64,000 bases of DNA from Desulfobacteraceae bacterium. GTDB taxonomy: Bacteria; Desulfobacterota; Desulfobacteria; Desulfobacterales; UBA5852. The notes under the pieces are model-generated. The model made no database searches. It worked only from the letters and a program-made list of their open reading frames with translations, and was not told the DNA's origin. This document shows positions 24,365 through 34,747 of the stretch, piece after piece. Location: contig JABZFP010000017.1 of the NCBI GenBank assembly GCA_014237395.1, positions 1 to 64,000 on the forward strand, given 5' to 3'. Position numbers and translations under genes: made by a program. How positions within the stretch are numbered: position 1 is the first letter of the stretch; every line of letters starts with the position of its first letter.

Positions 24365-25996
24365 ATGCTGACCTCATATTCCCATCGCCATCGTCGGCCG
24401 GTGTTGCTTGTCACATGCCTTTTGTTTTTGATCCCGGCCTCCTGCACGTTGACGGCGTATCCCATCGACCGTGCCGCCGGAGGGCCGAGCGTGCCTGCCG
24501 ACACGAGGATCCACATGACACCGGACGCGGTAGTCCGCACTCCCGAGACGTCGGACCCCATGCTGCCGTCGGGCCCGCTGAAAGTCACCGTGACCGAAGC
24601 CATTTTAATGTCCCTTGAAAACAACCGCGCCCTGGTGGTGCAGCGGTTGAATCCCGATATCACGCAAACCTTCGAGGATCAGGAGCGGGCGATTTTCGAT
24701 CCGGCGATCGATGCCGAGATCTCCACGGGGCGGCTAAAAGGGGAGCGCCAGGCGCGCTCGGGATCCCAAACCGAGGGTTATGCCACGAACACGACCGAGG
24801 GGGTGATCCTCCTCGAGCAGTATTTCCCGACCGGCACGACGGTGGCCCTGGAGGCCGACACCCGTGCGTCGGACTCCTCGCTCTATGACGATCCGTTTTA
24901 CGCGAGCCGTTTGGGCATGACGGCAACCCAGTCGCTCCTGCGCGGTTTTGGAACGGACGTCAATCTGGTGCGTCTGCGCCAGGCCCGCCTGGATACCCGC
25001 ATGTCGGAGTTCGAGCTGCGGGGGTTTACCGAAGCCCTGGTGGCGGACGTGGAACGCACCTGCTGGGACTATGCCCTGGCCCGGCGCCAGATCGAAATCG
25101 TCGAGGAATCCCTGAAGGTCGCCCGCCAGCAGCGCGACGAAACCCGGGAGCTGATCGAGGTGGGCCGTTTGGCCGAGGCGGAGCTGCCGGCCGTCCAGGC
25201 CGAGGTGGCGGCCCAGGAGCAGGCCCTCATCGAAGCGCGGGCCAACAAGGAAACGATCCGCCTCCAACTGCTGCGCCTGCTCAACCCGTCTGTCCCCGAC
25301 ATTTGGGAACGGGAGGTGGAGCTGATTCACCAGTCCACCCTGCCCGACATCCAACTGGAAGATGTGGCGCAGTATGTGGCCGTATCGCGGCGCATGCGCC
25401 CGGTGTTAAACCAGGCCCGGCTGGAAATGCAGCGCGGCGACCTGGAGCTTGTCAAAACCCGCAACGGGCTGCTGCCCCTGATGGACCTTTTCATTACGCT
25501 CGGCAAGAGCGGGTATGCCGATGCCTTCGGGGATTCCATCGACCGGATCGATGAGGACAGTTACGACATCATGGGGGGAGTACGCTTCCAGTACCCCTTC
25601 TTCAACCGGGATGCCGAGGCGGCGCACCGGCGCGCCCAGCTGAGCCGCACCCAGGCCCAGGGTGCGCTGGACAACCTTGACCAGCTCGTGGAAGTCGATG
25701 TCCGTATCGCCTATATCGAAGTCAATCGCACCAAGCAGCAGATCACCGCGACATCCGTCACCCGCCAGTTCAACGAGGAAAAATGGCGCACTGAAACCGA
25801 AAAGCTGCGCGTGGGGAAATCAACCAGCTTCCTTGTGGCCCAGGCCCAGCGGGATCTGCTGGTCAGCCGGATTGCCGAGGTTCAGGCCCTGGCCAACTAC
25901 CTCAAGGCCCTGATCGATCTCTACCGTCAGGACGGGTCCCTGCTGGAACGGCGCGGGATTTCAGCCCCCGGGCGTGAACCGGTCAAACTTTCCTGA
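24365..25996 (+). CDS. TolC-family outer-membrane efflux protein
   Basis: 543 residues. N-terminal signal with lipobox-like IPASC (about Cys21). Two halves show the outer-membrane efflux protein pattern: long alpha segments (ARRQIEIVEESLKVARQQRDETRELIEVGRLAEAELPAVQAEVAAQEQ at about 239-285, and a second at 425-510 ending LVSRIAEVQALANYLKALIDLYR). These form the periplasmic alpha-barrel tunnel, with beta-strands between forming the outer-membrane barrel. Divergent from the adaptor and pump genes, and the likely exit duct of that system. Confidence 0.9.
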   Translation: MLTSYSHRHRRPVLLVTCLLFLIPASCTLTAYPIDRAAGGPSVPADTRIHMTPDAVVRTPETSDPMLPSGPLKVTVTEAILMSLENNRALVVQRLNPDITQTFEDQERAIFDPAIDAEISTGRLKGERQARSGSQTEGYATNTTEGVILLEQYFPTGTTVALEADTRASDSSLYDDPFYASRLGMTATQSLLRGFGTDVNLVRLRQARLDTRMSEFELRGFTEALVADVERTCWDYALARRQIEIVEESLKVARQQRDETRELIEVGRLAEAELPAVQAEVAAQEQALIEARANKETIRLQLLRLLNPSVPDIWEREVELIHQSTLPDIQLEDVAQYVAVSRRMRPVLNQARLEMQRGDLELVKTRNGLLPLMDLFITLGKSGYADAFGDSIDRIDEDSYDIMGGVRFQYPFFNRDAEAAHRRAQLSRTQAQGALDNLDQLVEVDVRIAYIEVNRTKQQITATSVTRQFNEEKWRTETEKLRVGKSTSFLVAQAQRDLLVSRIAEVQALANYLKALIDLYRQDGSLLERRGISAPGREPVKLS

Positions 25997-26221
25997 AAAT
26001 CAAGAACGGCGAAATGACCGGCAGCTCCCTACCACTGGACATCGTCGTTTTCATGGGCACTATCTGTCAATAAGCGTTGATGCAACAGCATCCTGTTTTA
26101 TGGCGCTTTCATCGTTGTGATGGCGAAACCGCCCTGATGCTGCCGCCATTTCACCCCCACCGGATACCTTGGAACTGCCCGCGGCGCTGAGCGGCATCGA
26201 AACAGGGATCGGGAGGTTCCC

Positions 26222-26872
26222 ATGAAACCCATAACCCTATTCACATGGATAATGGCCACCTGCCTGTGGGGCCCGGCCGTCGATGCCGACATCTACGTCT
26301 GGACCGATGAAAGCGGCATCCGGCATTTCTCCAATCGGGATTCGAATCCGGAGGCGGAACTATTCCTGAAGACAATGGAAGGGCCCTACGAGGAAGCTGT
26401 CGAACGCGCGTACAGAGAGGCTCAAAAACAGCGCGAATTACAGCAGGCCCAGGCGCAAATCCAGGAGGAAAAAGAACGTCTTGCAGAAAAAGTAGCGGAA
26501 TTGGAGCGGCGGACAGAGGCGGCCAAACGGGAAGCCCAGGAAGCACTGGACCGCGCGGAAGCGATCGAGGCGGCGGCTGCCCGGCGGCTGCGCGATGATC
26601 GCTGGTATGCCACCGGCACCGCTTATTACCCGGGATACTATCTTTACAGTCCGTATGGCTACCGGGGATATCGGTTCAGCGTGACATACCCCGGCGGCAA
26701 GCGCTTCAAAGACCATCGCTATCGCCCTGGCGCGACACACAGACAGATTCATCGGGACGGGTATCGGAACCGGGACCGCCACCCTGCAGGAAGCCGATAT
26801 TCGCGGCCCCGGCAGCCATTGACCGGTCAGGTAAGACCCCAGGGACATCGCCGCGGGGAATGGCGGCGCTGA
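26222..26872 (+). CDS. DUF4124-domain exported protein with coiled coil
   Basis: 216 residues. Signal peptide 1-21, then the DUF4124 motif DIYVWTDESGIRHFSNRD (23-40), a short beta module found at the start of many periplasmic proteins. Next is a charged coiled coil (about 58-120, QKQRELQQAQAQIQEEKERLAEKVAELERR). The last 80 residues are Tyr/Gly/Arg-rich (YYPGYYLYSPYGYRGYR; HRQIHRDGYRNRDRH), probably unstructured and basic. No precise function is known. It is unlinked to neighbours by overlap, and GGGAGG lies seven bases ahead of the ATG. Confidence 0.8.
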   Translation: MKPITLFTWIMATCLWGPAVDADIYVWTDESGIRHFSNRDSNPEAELFLKTMEGPYEEAVERAYREAQKQRELQQAQAQIQEEKERLAEKVAELERRTEAAKREAQEALDRAEAIEAAAARRLRDDRWYATGTAYYPGYYLYSPYGYRGYRFSVTYPGGKRFKDHRYRPGATHRQIHRDGYRNRDRHPAGSRYSRPRQPLTGQVRPQGHRRGEWRR

Positions 26873-26900
26873 AAACAAACCATCTTACAGTGCGCCCATC

Positions 26901-28046
26901 TCAATCGAAGCGGCTTGGAGAAAATCGGGACACGCCAAATGCCGGTTCTTTGTCTTCCAGCATATCCGCCATAATTTCTCCCAGCACCGGCGCGAACTTG
27001 AAACCGTGCCCAGCAAGCGCGGTCGTGAAGACGTTTGCCTGCCCGGAAAGCGCCCCCAGGACAAAGTCGCCATCCGGCGTCATGGTGTAAAGGCACACAT
27101 CAGAGCGGATGTCACACGCGGCCAGCGGTGGTATGTAAGTCGCCATGAAACTGCGGATGTCCGTTACCTCTTCAGGGGCGACGCTGCGCGCCACCCGCAG
27201 GGGATCGCAATCCTCCAATTGGTTGTGAGCCGCCACCTTGACACGCCCGTGGGGGCGGGTGACCGGCAGCGCGTATCGTTCATGGTAGCCGCCGGGCTTG
27301 TCCTTCATGGGCAACTGCCAGAAATTGACCGGCCAGATCCCCAATTCAAAAGGATGCGCCTGAATCGGGGCGACCCAATGCACGGGCACCCGTTTGGGCA
27401 TCAGCCATTTCCCCAGAGGGCCCAGCAGCGGTTTGGTCCCGGCACCGGCTGACAGCAGAAGGCGGCCAGCTTCGTAAGTGCCACGGGACGACTTTACCCG
27501 GATGTGATGCCCCTCATCGCGCCAGCCGGTCACGCGTTCATCGAAGCGCATGACGACCCCGGCTTTTTCCGCCTCGGCGAGCATGGCAATCAGCGCTTTT
27601 TCAGGTGCGACCACCCCGGCGTCCACTTCCAGGCCCGCCACAAAGTTGTCGGGTATGGCCAATTGTGGCCAGCGCCGGCGGACGTCGGCCTCCGTCAATA
27701 GTTCATGCGGAATATCATAACGGCGGGCACTGGCCAGAAAACCCTGTACCGCCGGCGCGTCCCCGGGACCGATGGTCAGGTTGCCCGTGGGGGTAAGAAG
27801 CCTGGTGCCGGTATCGCTTTCCAGTCGGCGCCAGCGTTGCCAGGCCTGCTGTGCCATGGGCACATAGGCCGTGCCCTCCAGATAGGCCCGCCGGATGCTG
27901 CGCGATTCGCCATGATGGCTGCCCATCTTGTGCGGCGGCCGATAAGCGTCCAGCCCCAGAACCGACAATCCCCGTCGGCCTAGTTCCATGCAGGTCGCAG
28001 ACCCCACCGTTCCCAACCCAACCACGATGACATCGAAAATCGTCAT
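26901..28046 (-). CDS. Sarcosine oxidase / N-methyltryptophan oxidase-like flavoprotein
   Basis: 381 residues from ATG 28046. Rossmann motif GLGTVGSA (GxGxxG at 10-15), acidic D at the end of strand 2, and the QRS-like segment MGSHHGESRSIRRAY typical of monomeric sarcosine oxidase and SolA. Near the C-terminus CLYTMTPDGDFVLG (Cys318) matches the Cys that carries covalent FAD, and LAGHGFKFAPVLGE is the conserved FAD-binding end. Predicted to oxidise an N-methyl or secondary amine with O2 to an aldehyde, H2O2 and amine. The substrate is uncertain. In a presumed anaerobe an O2-dependent oxidase is unexpected, and a different acceptor is possible. Confidence 0.85.
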   Translation of the reverse strand: MTIFDVIVVGLGTVGSATCMELGRRGLSVLGLDAYRPPHKMGSHHGESRSIRRAYLEGTAYVPMAQQAWQRWRRLESDTGTRLLTPTGNLTIGPGDAPAVQGFLASARRYDIPHELLTEADVRRRWPQLAIPDNFVAGLEVDAGVVAPEKALIAMLAEAEKAGVVMRFDERVTGWRDEGHHIRVKSSRGTYEAGRLLLSAGAGTKPLLGPLGKWLMPKRVPVHWVAPIQAHPFELGIWPVNFWQLPMKDKPGGYHERYALPVTRPHGRVKVAAHNQLEDCDPLRVARSVAPEEVTDIRSFMATYIPPLAACDIRSDVCLYTMTPDGDFVLGALSGQANVFTTALAGHGFKFAPVLGEIMADMLEDKEPAFGVSRFSPSRFD

Positions 28047-28388
28047 ACGATGCTTTGCCTCCAACAGGATATCCGTATATAAGGAATGCGCTCATGAGAA
28101 GCAACATGCGCGGCCAACCGCTGCCGAACCGGTTGCGGCCTGAAGAATCTTGCCGGCGCCACCGATCATCCATGCGTTCTGGAAAGGGCCTCAAACATGC
28201 CTAATAAATTGATATTCCATGCAATCCTCTCTCACAAGGGAATATTGAAACAGATCGAACAATTCTATTGAAAATTTTATGTAACCTGTTTATCGATCCA
28301 TTCGTCTTAATACCTAATTCAACCGGCCTATTCGGTCAAAAGGGCCATTGTTTTGATTGGCGGCAGACACACCGGCACGAGGCGGCAT
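28047..28388. other. Divergent intergenic region
   Basis: 342 bases between the flavoprotein (minus) and the RND operon starting at 28389 (plus). It is AT-rich around 28190-28330, fitting promoters for both. No specific element is recognised. Confidence 0.4.
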
Positions 28389-29792
28389 ATGCGAAAGAAA
28401 ATCTTCATTATCACGCTCATCTTTTTTTTACCGTTATCCATTGGCGCCTGCAGCCCGTTCGCGCCGGCACCGCGGTCGGTGGCACCGGTATCGCTGCCGG
28501 AAGCCTTTTCGCTCTATCCGGCCCAGGCGCCGGACGCCTCTCCGTGGTGGTACGCTTTAGATTCCGACGACCTGAACCAACTGCTGACCCGGGCGTTTGC
28601 CGGCAATCTTTCCCTGCAGCAAGCCTGGGCCCGCCTGGAGCAGGCCCGGGCGCTGGCCATCCAAGCCGGAGCCGACCTCTACCCGGACCTGAACGCCACG
28701 GGTGACACGACCCATGCCCGACAGCGCCGCGAAAACGGCACAACCGACACCTTTACCACCCGCAACTACGCCATCGGGCTGTCCACCACCTACGAAATCG
28801 ATCTCTGGGGGCGAATCCGCGCGGAACAAAATGCTGCGAATCTAACCGCGGAAGCGACCCGGGAGGACTGGAACACCACGGTCATCACCCTGGCGGCCAA
28901 CGTCACCACCACTTGGGCGCGTATCCTTTCCCAACAGAGCCAATTGCGTCTTTTGGAAGCGCAATTGAAAACCAACGAGATCTACCTGGAGCTGGTGGAA
29001 CTGCGCTATCGCAAAGGCATTGTTTCCGCCCTGGATGTCTTCCAGCAGCAACAGATCGTGGAAGGGGTCAAGTCCCAGATTCCGTTGGTGGAAGCTCAGG
29101 AACAATTGTTCCACAACCAGCTGGCCGTTCTCCTGGGCCAGGCCCCGGGAAGCCGTCTCGATATCAAAACCACCGATCTGCCCATGCCCGAGCAGGTGCC
29201 GGCCGCCGGGCTGCCGGCGGATCTCCTGGCCAACCGGCCGGATGTGCGGGCCGCCGGCCTGCGGCTTGAGTCCGCCGACTGGCAACTGGCCGCCGCCCGG
29301 GCCAATCGCCTGCCGGCCCTCAGCCTGACCGGGGCCGTGGGCTACGGCCCGGCCGACATCGACCTGATGATAGACAACTGGATCATGAGCCTTGCCAGCA
29401 GCCTGACAGCCCCCCTGCTGGACGGAGGCCGCCGCGCCGCCGAGGTGGACCGAACCCGTGCCGTGATCGATGAAAACCTGGCCGCCTATCGGGAAACCGT
29501 CTTGACGGCCATCCGCGAGGTGGAAGACGCTCTGGTTTCGGAGCACTACCAACGGCGCTACCTCGCCGCATTGGATCGCCAGCTCCAGGCCGCCCGCTAT
29601 GCGCTGGTGGAAGCCCGGGAGCAATACCGCAAGGGCGTTGAAGACTATCTGCCGGTTCTGACCCAGCTTTTGGCCGTTCAAAACCTGGAACGGGATCTGA
29701 TCACGCAGAAAACCCAGTTATTGATCGACCGCATCGACCTCTACAAGGCACTGGGGGGCAACTGGACCGACACGGTTGTCGCGGAGAAATAA
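28389..29792 (+). CDS. RND efflux outer-membrane lipoprotein, NodT family
   Basis: 467 residues. The signal ends in the lipobox IGACS (Cys20). It has the NodT/OprM pattern: W-----D--L--L---A---NLSLQQAWARLEQARALA-QAGADLYP (about 50-100), YEIDLWGRIR, then the repeat half with LLANRPDVRAAGLRLESADWQLAAARANRLP (about 280-310) and the C-terminal YRKGVEDYLPVLTQL. It forms the trimeric channel of the second tripartite pump. First gene of the operon with adaptor (29958) and pump (31296). The start is set by GAGGCGG upstream of 28389. Confidence 0.92.
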   Translation: MRKKIFIITLIFFLPLSIGACSPFAPAPRSVAPVSLPEAFSLYPAQAPDASPWWYALDSDDLNQLLTRAFAGNLSLQQAWARLEQARALAIQAGADLYPDLNATGDTTHARQRRENGTTDTFTTRNYAIGLSTTYEIDLWGRIRAEQNAANLTAEATREDWNTTVITLAANVTTTWARILSQQSQLRLLEAQLKTNEIYLELVELRYRKGIVSALDVFQQQQIVEGVKSQIPLVEAQEQLFHNQLAVLLGQAPGSRLDIKTTDLPMPEQVPAAGLPADLLANRPDVRAAGLRLESADWQLAAARANRLPALSLTGAVGYGPADIDLMIDNWIMSLASSLTAPLLDGGRRAAEVDRTRAVIDENLAAYRETVLTAIREVEDALVSEHYQRRYLAALDRQLQAARYALVEAREQYRKGVEDYLPVLTQLLAVQNLERDLITQKTQLLIDRIDLYKALGGNWTDTVVAEK

Positions 29793-29957
29793 CCCGCTTC
29801 GCTCTTTCACAGGGGATATCGAAATCCCCAGTTTCGGTCGTTGTGACAGGTCTCGGCCGTGGCGACCGGCAAATCGATGGTCTCGGCGACGATATTGCGG
29901 AATATCCTGCAATGCTTAGGTTTCTATATGCCAACAATCGAAGGAAACCATACCGAC

Positions 29958-31256
29958 ATGATGAATCGATCAACAAATGAATCCACGCCAACACCGCCTT
30001 CTCCATCGGATCGGCTAGCGATCGGACGGCGACTGCGGCAGGGCATTATCGGCCTGCTGATCATCGCGGCCGGTATCGGCGGCGCGGCTTATTTCAAAAA
30101 AACCGCGCCCCATGCAGACAAGCGCCCCCCCCAAACGGTCGCCCCCCTGGTGGAGGTGACCGCGGTAACGCCCGGCAGTCACCAGGTGGTGGTTTCGGCC
30201 ATGGGGACCGTCATACCGGCGCGGTCATTATCCCTCGAATCCCGGGTCACCGGTGAGGTCATCCGGATGCATCCCGAATTTCAGACCGGCGGCCTGCTCA
30301 AGGCAGGTGAAGAAGTTCTGCAGATCGACCGCCAAGACTATGAACTGGCTGTTATCCAAGCGGAAAGCGCCGTTGTGGAAGCCGAATACGCGCTGCAACT
30401 GGAAGAAGGCCGGCAGGAAATCGCCCGCCGGGAGTGGGCCATTCTCAACGGCGACCAACCGGCCGACGCCCTGGATAAAGAGCTTGCCCTGCGCCGGCCC
30501 CACCTACGCAAAGCCCAGGCCGACCTGGCCGCGGCCCGGGCCCATCTCAAACAAGCCCGTATTGATCGGGAACGCACCCGCATCACGATCCCGTTCAATG
30601 CCATCGTGCGCAGCCGCAGCGTGGAGGTGGGCTCCCAGGTGACGACCCAGGAAAAATTGGCCGACCTGGTGGGCACGGATGCCTACTGGATCGAAGTCTC
30701 GATTCCCGTGGACCGCCTGGCCTGGATCACCATTCCCCGCCAGACGGGTGAAACCGGGGCACCAGCCCGGGTGCGAAATCAGAACGGCTACGTCGTGTCG
30801 GGCCGCGTTATCCGTCTGCTGAGCGATCTAGAAAATGAAGGGCGCATGGCACGCCTGCTGGTGGAAGTGCAAAACCCCCTTGGACGAGACCCGGGTGAGA
30901 CGCCCCACACGCCCCTCATATTAGGCGAATACGTGCGGGTGGACATCCAGGGCCGCGTTCTGGATGATGTCTTCCGGATTCCCCGTACCGCCTTGCGGGA
31001 CAACGCGCGCATCTGGCTTGCCAATGAAAACGGGACACTTGAGGTCCGCAGCGTGGAACCCCTGTGGCGGGACGCCGAATACGTCTTGCTGCGGGAAGGC
31101 TTCGCCGTCGGCGATCGGCTGATCACCTCGGACCTGACGGCCGCCGTCGATGGCATGGCCATACGGCTGCTCGCGGATTCCCCACCGCCCTCAGGAGCTC
31201 CCGAAAAATCGTCGACAGAGAAAACCGGCGGACAGACGCCCGGAAAAACGCTTTAG
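29958..31256 (+). CDS. RND efflux periplasmic adaptor (membrane fusion protein)
   Basis: 432 residues from ATG 29958 (ATG 29928 or 29961 also possible). Membrane helix about 33-52 (GIIGLLIIAAGIGGAAYF). Lipoyl-like half at about 90-120 (GTVIPARSLSLESRVTGEVIRMHPEF...), hairpin 125-205, barrel domain (VGSQVTTQEKLADLVGTDAYWIEVSIPVDRL). A hydrophilic, Pro/Ser-rich tail of about 25 residues extends past the usual end. 165 bases of non-coding DNA separate it from the outer-membrane gene, and 39 from the pump gene. Confidence 0.9.
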   Translation: MMNRSTNESTPTPPSPSDRLAIGRRLRQGIIGLLIIAAGIGGAAYFKKTAPHADKRPPQTVAPLVEVTAVTPGSHQVVVSAMGTVIPARSLSLESRVTGEVIRMHPEFQTGGLLKAGEEVLQIDRQDYELAVIQAESAVVEAEYALQLEEGRQEIARREWAILNGDQPADALDKELALRRPHLRKAQADLAAARAHLKQARIDRERTRITIPFNAIVRSRSVEVGSQVTTQEKLADLVGTDAYWIEVSIPVDRLAWITIPRQTGETGAPARVRNQNGYVVSGRVIRLLSDLENEGRMARLLVEVQNPLGRDPGETPHTPLILGEYVRVDIQGRVLDDVFRIPRTALRDNARIWLANENGTLEVRSVEPLWRDAEYVLLREGFAVGDRLITSDLTAAVDGMAIRLLADSPPPSGAPEKSSTEKTGGQTPGKTL

Positions 31257-31295
31257 CCGGACTCCCATGCCTTCACCCACAATGACAACGGTTTT

Positions 31296-34200
31296 ATGAT
31301 GGAAACACCTTCGACAACGCATACACCCCGCGACCCCATCTCCTGGATGGCGGGTCACTCGGTGACGGCCAATCTCCTGATGGTGGTCCTCCTGGTGGGC
31401 GGTCTGATCTGGGGCACACGCATCAAGCAGGAAGTCTTTCCGGATTTTGATCTCGATTTCATCACCATTTCGGTGGCCTATCCCGGTGCCAGCCCTTCCG
31501 AAGTGGAGCGCGGCATTATCTGGGCCATCGAGGAAGCGGTCCAGGGGCTGGAGGGGGTCGAGGAAGTGAACGCCTCGGCCAACGAGGGCGTCGGGACTGT
31601 CACTGTGGAGGTTCTTGAGGGAGCCGATCCCAACCGCCTCTCCGAGAAAATCCAGAACGAGGTGGACCAAATCTCGTCTTTCCCGGATGAAGCCGAAACG
31701 CCCAAGGTGGCCATTGCCGATCGTAAACGATCGGTGGTCTCGATCATCCTGCACGGCGACCAGAGTGAATGGACCCTGCGCGAACTTGCCGAAGACCTGC
31801 GCATGCGCATGCTCCAGGATCCGGAAATCACACAAGTGGACCTGGAGGGCATCCGCGACTATGAAATCAGCATCTCGATCCCCCAGGACACCCTGCGCAC
31901 CTATAGCCTGACACTGGATGACGTAGCCCAGAAAATTGGCGCCGCCGCCGTCGAACTGCCGGGGGGATCCATCAAAACCGAAGGCGGTGACGTCCTGGTG
32001 CGGGTGAAGGAGCGGCGGAATTTCGGCCGCGAATTCAACAATATCCCCGTGGTCACATCCAACGACGGCACCGAAGTGCTGCTGGGCGATATGGCCCGCA
32101 TCCAAGACGGATTCGAGGAAACCGACCGTTTCGCGACCTACAACGGCCAGCCCGCGATCCGGCTCGAAGTGTCACGGGTGGGCGACCAGACACCGATTAC
32201 GGTTTCCGATGCGGTCAAGCGCCAGGTCCGCGCCCTGGAGGCCAGTCTGCCGCCCGGCCTTCACCTGAGTCTGCTCAACGACCGGTCGGACGTCTACCGG
32301 CAGCGCCTGAACCTGATGCTGCGCAACGGCGCCATGGGACTTGTCCTGGTCTTTATCGTCCTTGCCGTTTTCCTGGAAGCCCGCCTGGCCTTCTGGGTCA
32401 GCCTGGGGATTCCCATCAGCTTTCTGGGATCCCTTCTGTTCCTGCCCGTCGCCGACGTCAGCATCAACATGGTATCCATGTTTGCCTTCATCGTCACGCT
32501 GGGCATCGTGGTGGATGATGCCATTGTGGTCGGCGAGAATGTCTACCACTACCGCCAACAGGGGTTGCCCTGGCTCAAAGCGGCTGTCCGTGGCACCCGT
32601 GAAATCGCCATGCCGGTAACCTTCAGCGTGCTCACCAACATGGTGGCGTTCCTGCCGCTCATGTTCATTCCCGGTATCATGGGCAAAGTCTTCGGACAGA
32701 TCCCGGTTGTGGTGATCAGCGTGTTCGCCATCTCTTTGATCGAAAGTCTTTTCGTACTGCCTGCCCACCTGGGGCACCAGGAAGAAAACCGCCCACCCGG
32801 CCCACTGGCCTTTCTGCACCGGGCCCAGCAGCGGTTCAGCCATTTTTTCGCCCGCATTGTTCAGCGTTACTATGGCGCGCTCCTGGACCGGACGATGCGC
32901 AATCGCTATATTGCGCTGGCCATCGGCCTGGCCATACTGCTGTTGACCGTGGGCTACGTCCAGAGCGGACGAATGGGGTTTACCCTCTTTCCCAAAATCG
33001 AATCCGACTACGCCCAGGTCACGGCCACCCTGCCCTACGGCACGGCCGTCCAGAAAACGACGGCCGTCCAAAACCGTCTTGTCGCAGCGGTACGTGCCGT
33101 GACGGATGAAAACGGCGGCGAAAACCTCCTGAAAGGGATCTACGCGCGGGTTTCCGACAACCAGGCCATCGTCACGGCCTACCTGACGGATGCGGATCGA
33201 CGCCCCCTGAGCACGGCCGAAGTGACCCGCTTGTGGCGGGAACGGGTCGGCGCCCTGGTGGGGCTGGAGTCCATCCTGTTCGAATCGGATGCCGGGGGCC
33301 CGGGACGGGGCGCCTCTCTTTCGGTGGAACTGCGCCATGAAGATCTGACGGTGCTGGAAGCGGCCAGCGCCGCCTTGGCCGATGCCCTGGGCTACTACCC
33401 GAACGTCAGCGATATCGACGACGGCTTTTCACCCGGCAAACAGCAGATCGACTTCACTATCAAGCCCGAAGGGCGCAGCCTGGGTCTGACGGCCCGGGAA
33501 ATCGCCCGCCAGGTGCGCCACGCCTATTACGGGTCCGAAGCCCTGCGCCAGCAGCGCGGCCGCAACGAGGTCAAGGTCATGGTGCGCCTGCCCCGTGCGG
33601 AACGTGTATCCGAGCAGAGCCTGGAAGAAATGATCCTGCGCTCGCCCAACGGGGTGGAAATCCCTCTGCGGGAAGCCGCGACCTTAAAACGGGGACGGGC
33701 CTACACCAGCATCGACCGCCGCAACGGTCAGCGCATCGTAACGGCAACGGCCAACGTGCGCCCCGTGAGCCAGTCCGGCCAGGTGCTGGCCTCGCTCAAG
33801 GAAGACATTCTGCCGCGTCTGGTAGCGGATTACAGCGGGTTGAGCTACAGTTTTGAGGGACGCCAGGCCGACATGCGCGAAAGCATGCAAAGCCTCACGA
33901 AGGGCCTGCTGCTGGCCCTCCTGGTGATCTACGCCATGCTGGCCATCCCCTTCAACAGCTATATCCAGCCCATCATCGTCATTTTCTGCGTCCCGTTCGG
34001 TATCGTGGGGGCCATTATCGGACACCAGATCATGGGATACAGCCTGAGTGTCATGAGCATGTTCGGCGTGGTGGCCCTGTCCGGCGTGGTGATCAACGAC
34101 TCCCTGGTACTGATCGACTACGCCAATCGCCGGCGCCGCGATGGGAACAATGCCCATGATGCCGTGCATGCCTCGGGCATCCAGCGGTTCCGGCCCATCG

Positions 34201-34439
34201 TGCTCACCACCCTGACCACTTTCGGCGGCCTGATGCCCATGATCTTCGAAACGTCGCGCCAGGCCCGTTTCCTGATTCCCATGGCGATTTCCCTGGGATT
34301 CGGCATCGTTTTCGCAACCCTGATCACCTTGCTGCTGGTGCCGTCCATCTACATGATCATCGATGATGTAACCTGCCTGTTCGCCCCCAAGCGGTCCATA
34401 CCGGCTGAAAAACCTGCCACCAGTCATCCGCCAGGTTGA
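31296..34439 (+). CDS. RND efflux transporter, inner-membrane pump
   Basis: 1047 residues. Twelve helices in the RND layout. The N-terminus carries a short hydrophilic lead (METPSTTHTPRDPISWMAGHSVTANLLMVVLLVGG). Helix 4 has FIVTLGIVVDDAIVVGENVYHY with both proton-relay Asp residues, unlike the pump at 19759. The large periplasmic loops (45-330, 570-860) include PGASPSEVERGI and the porter-domain repeats. Last gene of the operon. Related to AcrB/SwrC-like pumps; the substrate is unpredictable. A likely terminator follows at 34594-34622. Confidence 0.93.
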   Translation: MMETPSTTHTPRDPISWMAGHSVTANLLMVVLLVGGLIWGTRIKQEVFPDFDLDFITISVAYPGASPSEVERGIIWAIEEAVQGLEGVEEVNASANEGVGTVTVEVLEGADPNRLSEKIQNEVDQISSFPDEAETPKVAIADRKRSVVSIILHGDQSEWTLRELAEDLRMRMLQDPEITQVDLEGIRDYEISISIPQDTLRTYSLTLDDVAQKIGAAAVELPGGSIKTEGGDVLVRVKERRNFGREFNNIPVVTSNDGTEVLLGDMARIQDGFEETDRFATYNGQPAIRLEVSRVGDQTPITVSDAVKRQVRALEASLPPGLHLSLLNDRSDVYRQRLNLMLRNGAMGLVLVFIVLAVFLEARLAFWVSLGIPISFLGSLLFLPVADVSINMVSMFAFIVTLGIVVDDAIVVGENVYHYRQQGLPWLKAAVRGTREIAMPVTFSVLTNMVAFLPLMFIPGIMGKVFGQIPVVVISVFAISLIESLFVLPAHLGHQEENRPPGPLAFLHRAQQRFSHFFARIVQRYYGALLDRTMRNRYIALAIGLAILLLTVGYVQSGRMGFTLFPKIESDYAQVTATLPYGTAVQKTTAVQNRLVAAVRAVTDENGGENLLKGIYARVSDNQAIVTAYLTDADRRPLSTAEVTRLWRERVGALVGLESILFESDAGGPGRGASLSVELRHEDLTVLEAASAALADALGYYPNVSDIDDGFSPGKQQIDFTIKPEGRSLGLTAREIARQVRHAYYGSEALRQQRGRNEVKVMVRLPRAERVSEQSLEEMILRSPNGVEIPLREAATLKRGRAYTSIDRRNGQRIVTATANVRPVSQSGQVLASLKEDILPRLVADYSGLSYSFEGRQADMRESMQSLTKGLLLALLVIYAMLAIPFNSYIQPIIVIFCVPFGIVGAIIGHQIMGYSLSVMSMFGVVALSGVVINDSLVLIDYANRRRRDGNNAHDAVHASGIQRFRPIVLTTLTTFGGLMPMIFETSRQARFLIPMAISLGFGIVFATLITLLLVPSIYMIIDDVTCLFAPKRSIPAEKPATSHPPG

Positions 34440-34747
34440 CACCGGTGGCGATGCGCAATTGCCGGCGTCGCTTGACCGACGGCCGAGAACCGCAGGCCTG
34501 CGCGACGATCCCTGAAATGAAGCGGGGGTATACGATGGAGGCCGGCATCACGGTCATCGCCACGAAAAAGGCCAGATGCGACCGTTCGGCGCAGGAATCC
34601 ACCGCGGGGTCATTCCCTTTTTATTAAAGTTTTGCCAAGCATCTGCCGTTAATGACGATGTGCGTCTGTGTTACGTTAACCGCAAGGCGGCTTGGAAATT
34701 GGACATGAGAGCCGTTGGCGTTAGATTGGGCTGACAAAGGATGGTTC
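34440..34747. other. Intergenic region with a probable terminator
   Basis: 308 bases between the RND operon and the small protein at 34748. It holds the hairpin at 34594-34622 and an AT-rich stretch (34615-34700) that may carry the next promoter. No gene seen. Confidence 0.4.
34594..34622 (+). terminator. Probable intrinsic terminator of the second RND operon
   Basis: GGAAT (34594-34598) pairs with ATTCC (34612-34616), with inner CC/GG pairs, followed by CTTTTTATT. Moderate strength. Confidence 0.45.
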
